In this document: positions 61,101 through 64,000 of the stretch, one piece after another | Numbering within the stretch: position 1 is the stretch's first letter | How the letters are laid out: each line of letters opens with the position of its first letter | Source: Acanthornis magna | Taxonomy: Eukaryota > Chordata > Aves > Passeriformes > Acanthizidae | DNA length: 64,000 bases | Direction of reading: 5' to 3' | Assembly (NCBI GenBank): GCA_036785705.1 | Contig: JAWUZG010000070.1 | Coordinates: 4,351,001-4,415,000 of the forward strand | The notes under the pieces: generated by a model | What the model saw: only the letters and a program-made list of their open reading frames with translations | Told to the model about the DNA's origin: nothing | Database searches by the model: none | Position numbers and translations under genes: made by a program

Positions 61101-64000
61101 GTCCTGCCACGGACTTTACCTACAAAACTTATTCTGAATACCTGGCAGGAAACTGAAAATGGGAGAAAACCACAAAATATTAAAGATACTTTGATGGAAT
61201 CTACCAGCTCATCTGACACATAAGAAAAGACAGGAAACTTATTATAAACAAAATAGAAGACAGGTGATGTGACATACATATTACATAACAGAAGGTAAAT
61301 GCTAGTGAGATTATTTAAGTGGTAACATAGACACACCAAAAAATTCATGGGGAATAAAAGCCACTTTAATTTTAAGCAGGAGAGGCCATTAATTTTTAAA
61401 GCAGGGAAAGCCCAGAGCCTTGTAGAAATTTAGCCTCAGGAATTGTCTGAAGCGAATCAGTTTAATTTAGCATTTAACACAGAGAAAATGCATATACAAG
61501 TGGCAGCAACGTTTAAACTTTCAAGAGGGTTTCCAAGCAAAAGTGAAATCACAGATGATGAGCTCAGTTTGTTAAACACAGCACATTACCTATAGAAATT
61601 GTACAATACGTGTCACGGACCCAAAGTAATCTGATGTGGATGACAATTATTTGGGCATTCTGTCATGAAAACCAGACTGCTCTGATAGCTGGGGCTGTCT
61701 CCACATTCTTTTGAAGTGTTTGACTTTGAATAATATTTGCTGAACTAAATGGCCACGGCTACAATCACACGCAACATATTTTGGAGTTGTGGCAAGATGA
61801 GCTCACCAAGGGCACACACAACCCACAGCCTGATCCACAACAGTGATTAATGCAAGACCAGACAACCAATTTGATTTTCATATCTCCTGAAAGTGCTCTC
61901 TGCTTGCATGTACATTCAGAGATGTTTTTGACAAAGTAAGTCATCAGTTTTCCTGCTCTCACCAGTCATCTTTACAGGGGCACTTCAGAAAGATGTGTTC
62001 TCAGCTGAGGTTCACACCATTAGTCACACTGTTGATTCAGCCAGACTTCCCGAAGCCTGGCCTATGTCTCCTATCATTTCTTCCTTGTGTATCTTTTTCT
62101 TTGAGTTACTGCTGATCCAGCTCTATACTAATTATGTGCACATAGAGTGTATTTTATACTAACATACACATTTGCTTATTTTTCTAAAGTCCCTCAGAAA
62201 TAATCTTTCATTTTTAAAATATGCTGCATTAAAATTGTAGTTGCCACTGAAAACCCTGGGAGTCTCCTAATAGACCATTCAGTTATATGAGGTTTAGGTA
62301 CTGTAGGATCCTCCCCTTAGCACAGGAAAGATGTAAAAGAAGCCTTAATTCATTTCAGCCCAGTTCAAAACGAGACTCACTATTGTACCAGGTCCATAGT
62401 GTTGTTTTTTGAATAAAAAACTCTTAAAATCAGAGCTGAGGACCTCAAAGTCAGTGAAACCACTCTTGAAAGTTTAATCATTGCATATATTTGGAACACT
62501 GACATTTTTAGACTTATGAGTATTGTGAGAATCACAACTTTAGTCATGCCTAAATGCAAACCTTATAGAAATAGTCCTTACTAAATTAAAGTCATGAAGC
62601 AAATTGATTTGGGACTGGGAAGACAGGATTCTGTTTGGGATTCGCTTTGGTTTGCTTTTTAAAAACAGGGTCATCTCAGAAACAAGTTTTCCTCTTTAAT
62701 TTGTCAGGAAAATCGCAAAATTTTTTAAAAATACTATGTTGGTAAAAGTACTATTCTAGTATTTTATTCCACCTTATTTTCTATTATATTCTGTTTTCTA
62801 TAAAGCACAGTCTGAACAAAGAAATTCAGATACAGAAAAGCACTGTTTGAAGTGGGAAGCTGAGACTTTCTGATAAATTGCAAATACCTAACTTGAAAAA
62901 GTGATCCCTGGTATCTTCTCCTGAATGAAAAAGAACACGTCTCTTCTGACATGTGTTCTTGCTATCTGCTGATCTTAGCATTTAAGAATGTTTCAGAATA
63001 GGACAGGACTGTATTAAGGGAACTCGGATGAGTAAATCCTCTTGTGGCTCTTTAGGAAGTTATAATCTGCAAAAGAACTTCAATTGCAGGGAATCTCTTC
63101 TACTTAGAAGGCAAAAAGGGAAAATGAAAACCCCCTGTTGCACACAGCTTGCTATCTGATTTTTTCCCTCATATGTAGCCAGATTTTTCTGAGGGAAAAA
63201 CTTTAATGATAATTGCTTTTTTCCATAGCAGAGCAAGAATTTTTTGAACAGATGCTGACTGATTCCGTTCTGTGCAGTTGGACTGGCGGCTCTCAGAGTA
63301 CTTGTTCAGGGCTGCCAAGTTATGAAATGTTTGAGGTTCAAGCAGAGTGTGAATAAAGCTTTTATTGCTTTGAACAAGACATCTCGGCTCAAAACTCCCT
63401 TGCTTACATTTGCGTGGATATTAATGACCTGTTAGTTAAATGTGGGTATAAAAATGTCAGATGGACTAAAACAGATCAAATCATATTTCTTCTCAGTTTT
63501 GCCCTTTAAATGTTTTATGGTTACTATGACTGGGCTTCCCTCCTCATCTCATGGTTTGTGTTCACTGGTTATTAAATGGTCACCTTTTTAAATACAAAGA
63601 AAGCCACAATTAGTGGCTGCTTTTATAGTCATTTATATCAACAGAATTGCTGTCTCTGCTTTTATAGCTGAGGAAAGAGTTACTAAACAGGATGAGTGCA
63701 GAGCTCCTCACGTTATTTTTTATATTTAAGATATCTCTGAAGAACAACAAGTTTCCCAGGGTCTAAAATCTTTCAGATATGCTAGGAGAAGCTTCAATTA
63801 ATCCTCTTAAAGATTGTCTGAATTTGTTAAATACTATTGTTGTATTTTCAAATTTTAGACTATACCTTTACATTTGGCAGTCTTTCATTTTCATAAAGAA
63901 AGGTCTATCATTTAATCTAATAATGATTTAAAAATTAGTGATATGACCAGTTTTTAAATTTTCCTCTATTCTTTTTCTCTTCTCTCAATATAGTTTTGTA

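Larger units (their letters stand above)
51691..64000. other. Intergenic, no gene recognised; possible conserved non-coding stretch near 60.1-60.5 kb
   Basis: About 12 kb with no supported exon. It includes a poly-T run (52716-52733), a run of 10 G (55280-55289), a MIR-like patch near 55060-55110, and a GC-richer patch at about 59500-60050 whose open frames overlap on both strands. No part of MAD2L1, the neighbour expected farther out in other amniotes, is recognisable. Confidence 0.55.

Overview
The window comes from an amniote vertebrate genome, most likely a bird. It is AT-rich, almost entirely non-coding, and carries old CR1 LINE fragments and what looks like a solitary retroviral LTR. 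No bacterial-style gene organisation is present, and no previously undescribed system is visible.

The one gene I can support is PDE5A (cGMP-specific phosphodiesterase 5A), read on the minus strand from its 5' end. From upstream (right) to downstream (left): the PDE5A1 promoter and first coding exon (CDS 13140-13037); a second CpG-rich promoter with the PDE5A2-specific first coding exon (12048-12023); about 11.6 kb of intron (12022-415); and the shared second exon (414 to the left edge), which carries the conserved regulatory phosphorylation site and runs into GAF-A. Both alternative first exons end in the same phase and join the shared exon in frame. The shared exon also contains the Met used as the start of the A3 isoform in mammals. 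The rest of the gene lies beyond position 1.

From about 13.5 kb to 64 kb no coding exon can be recognised. This is the upstream flank of PDE5A. In other amniotes it is a long gene-poor interval, with MAD2L1 the next gene as I recall. It holds CR1-derived segments (about 14.6, 16.6-17.3, 18.4-18.8, 35.2-36.2 and 51.5-51.7 kb), a candidate solo LTR near 40.0 kb, short direct duplications, homopolymer runs, and stretches that could be conserved regulatory elements (about 42.3-43.2 and 60.1-60.5 kb). The longest open frames there (about 150-160 codons) are no longer than chance predicts for this much AT-rich DNA.

Repeat and gene identities rest on recognising family sequence from memory; no database search was possible.
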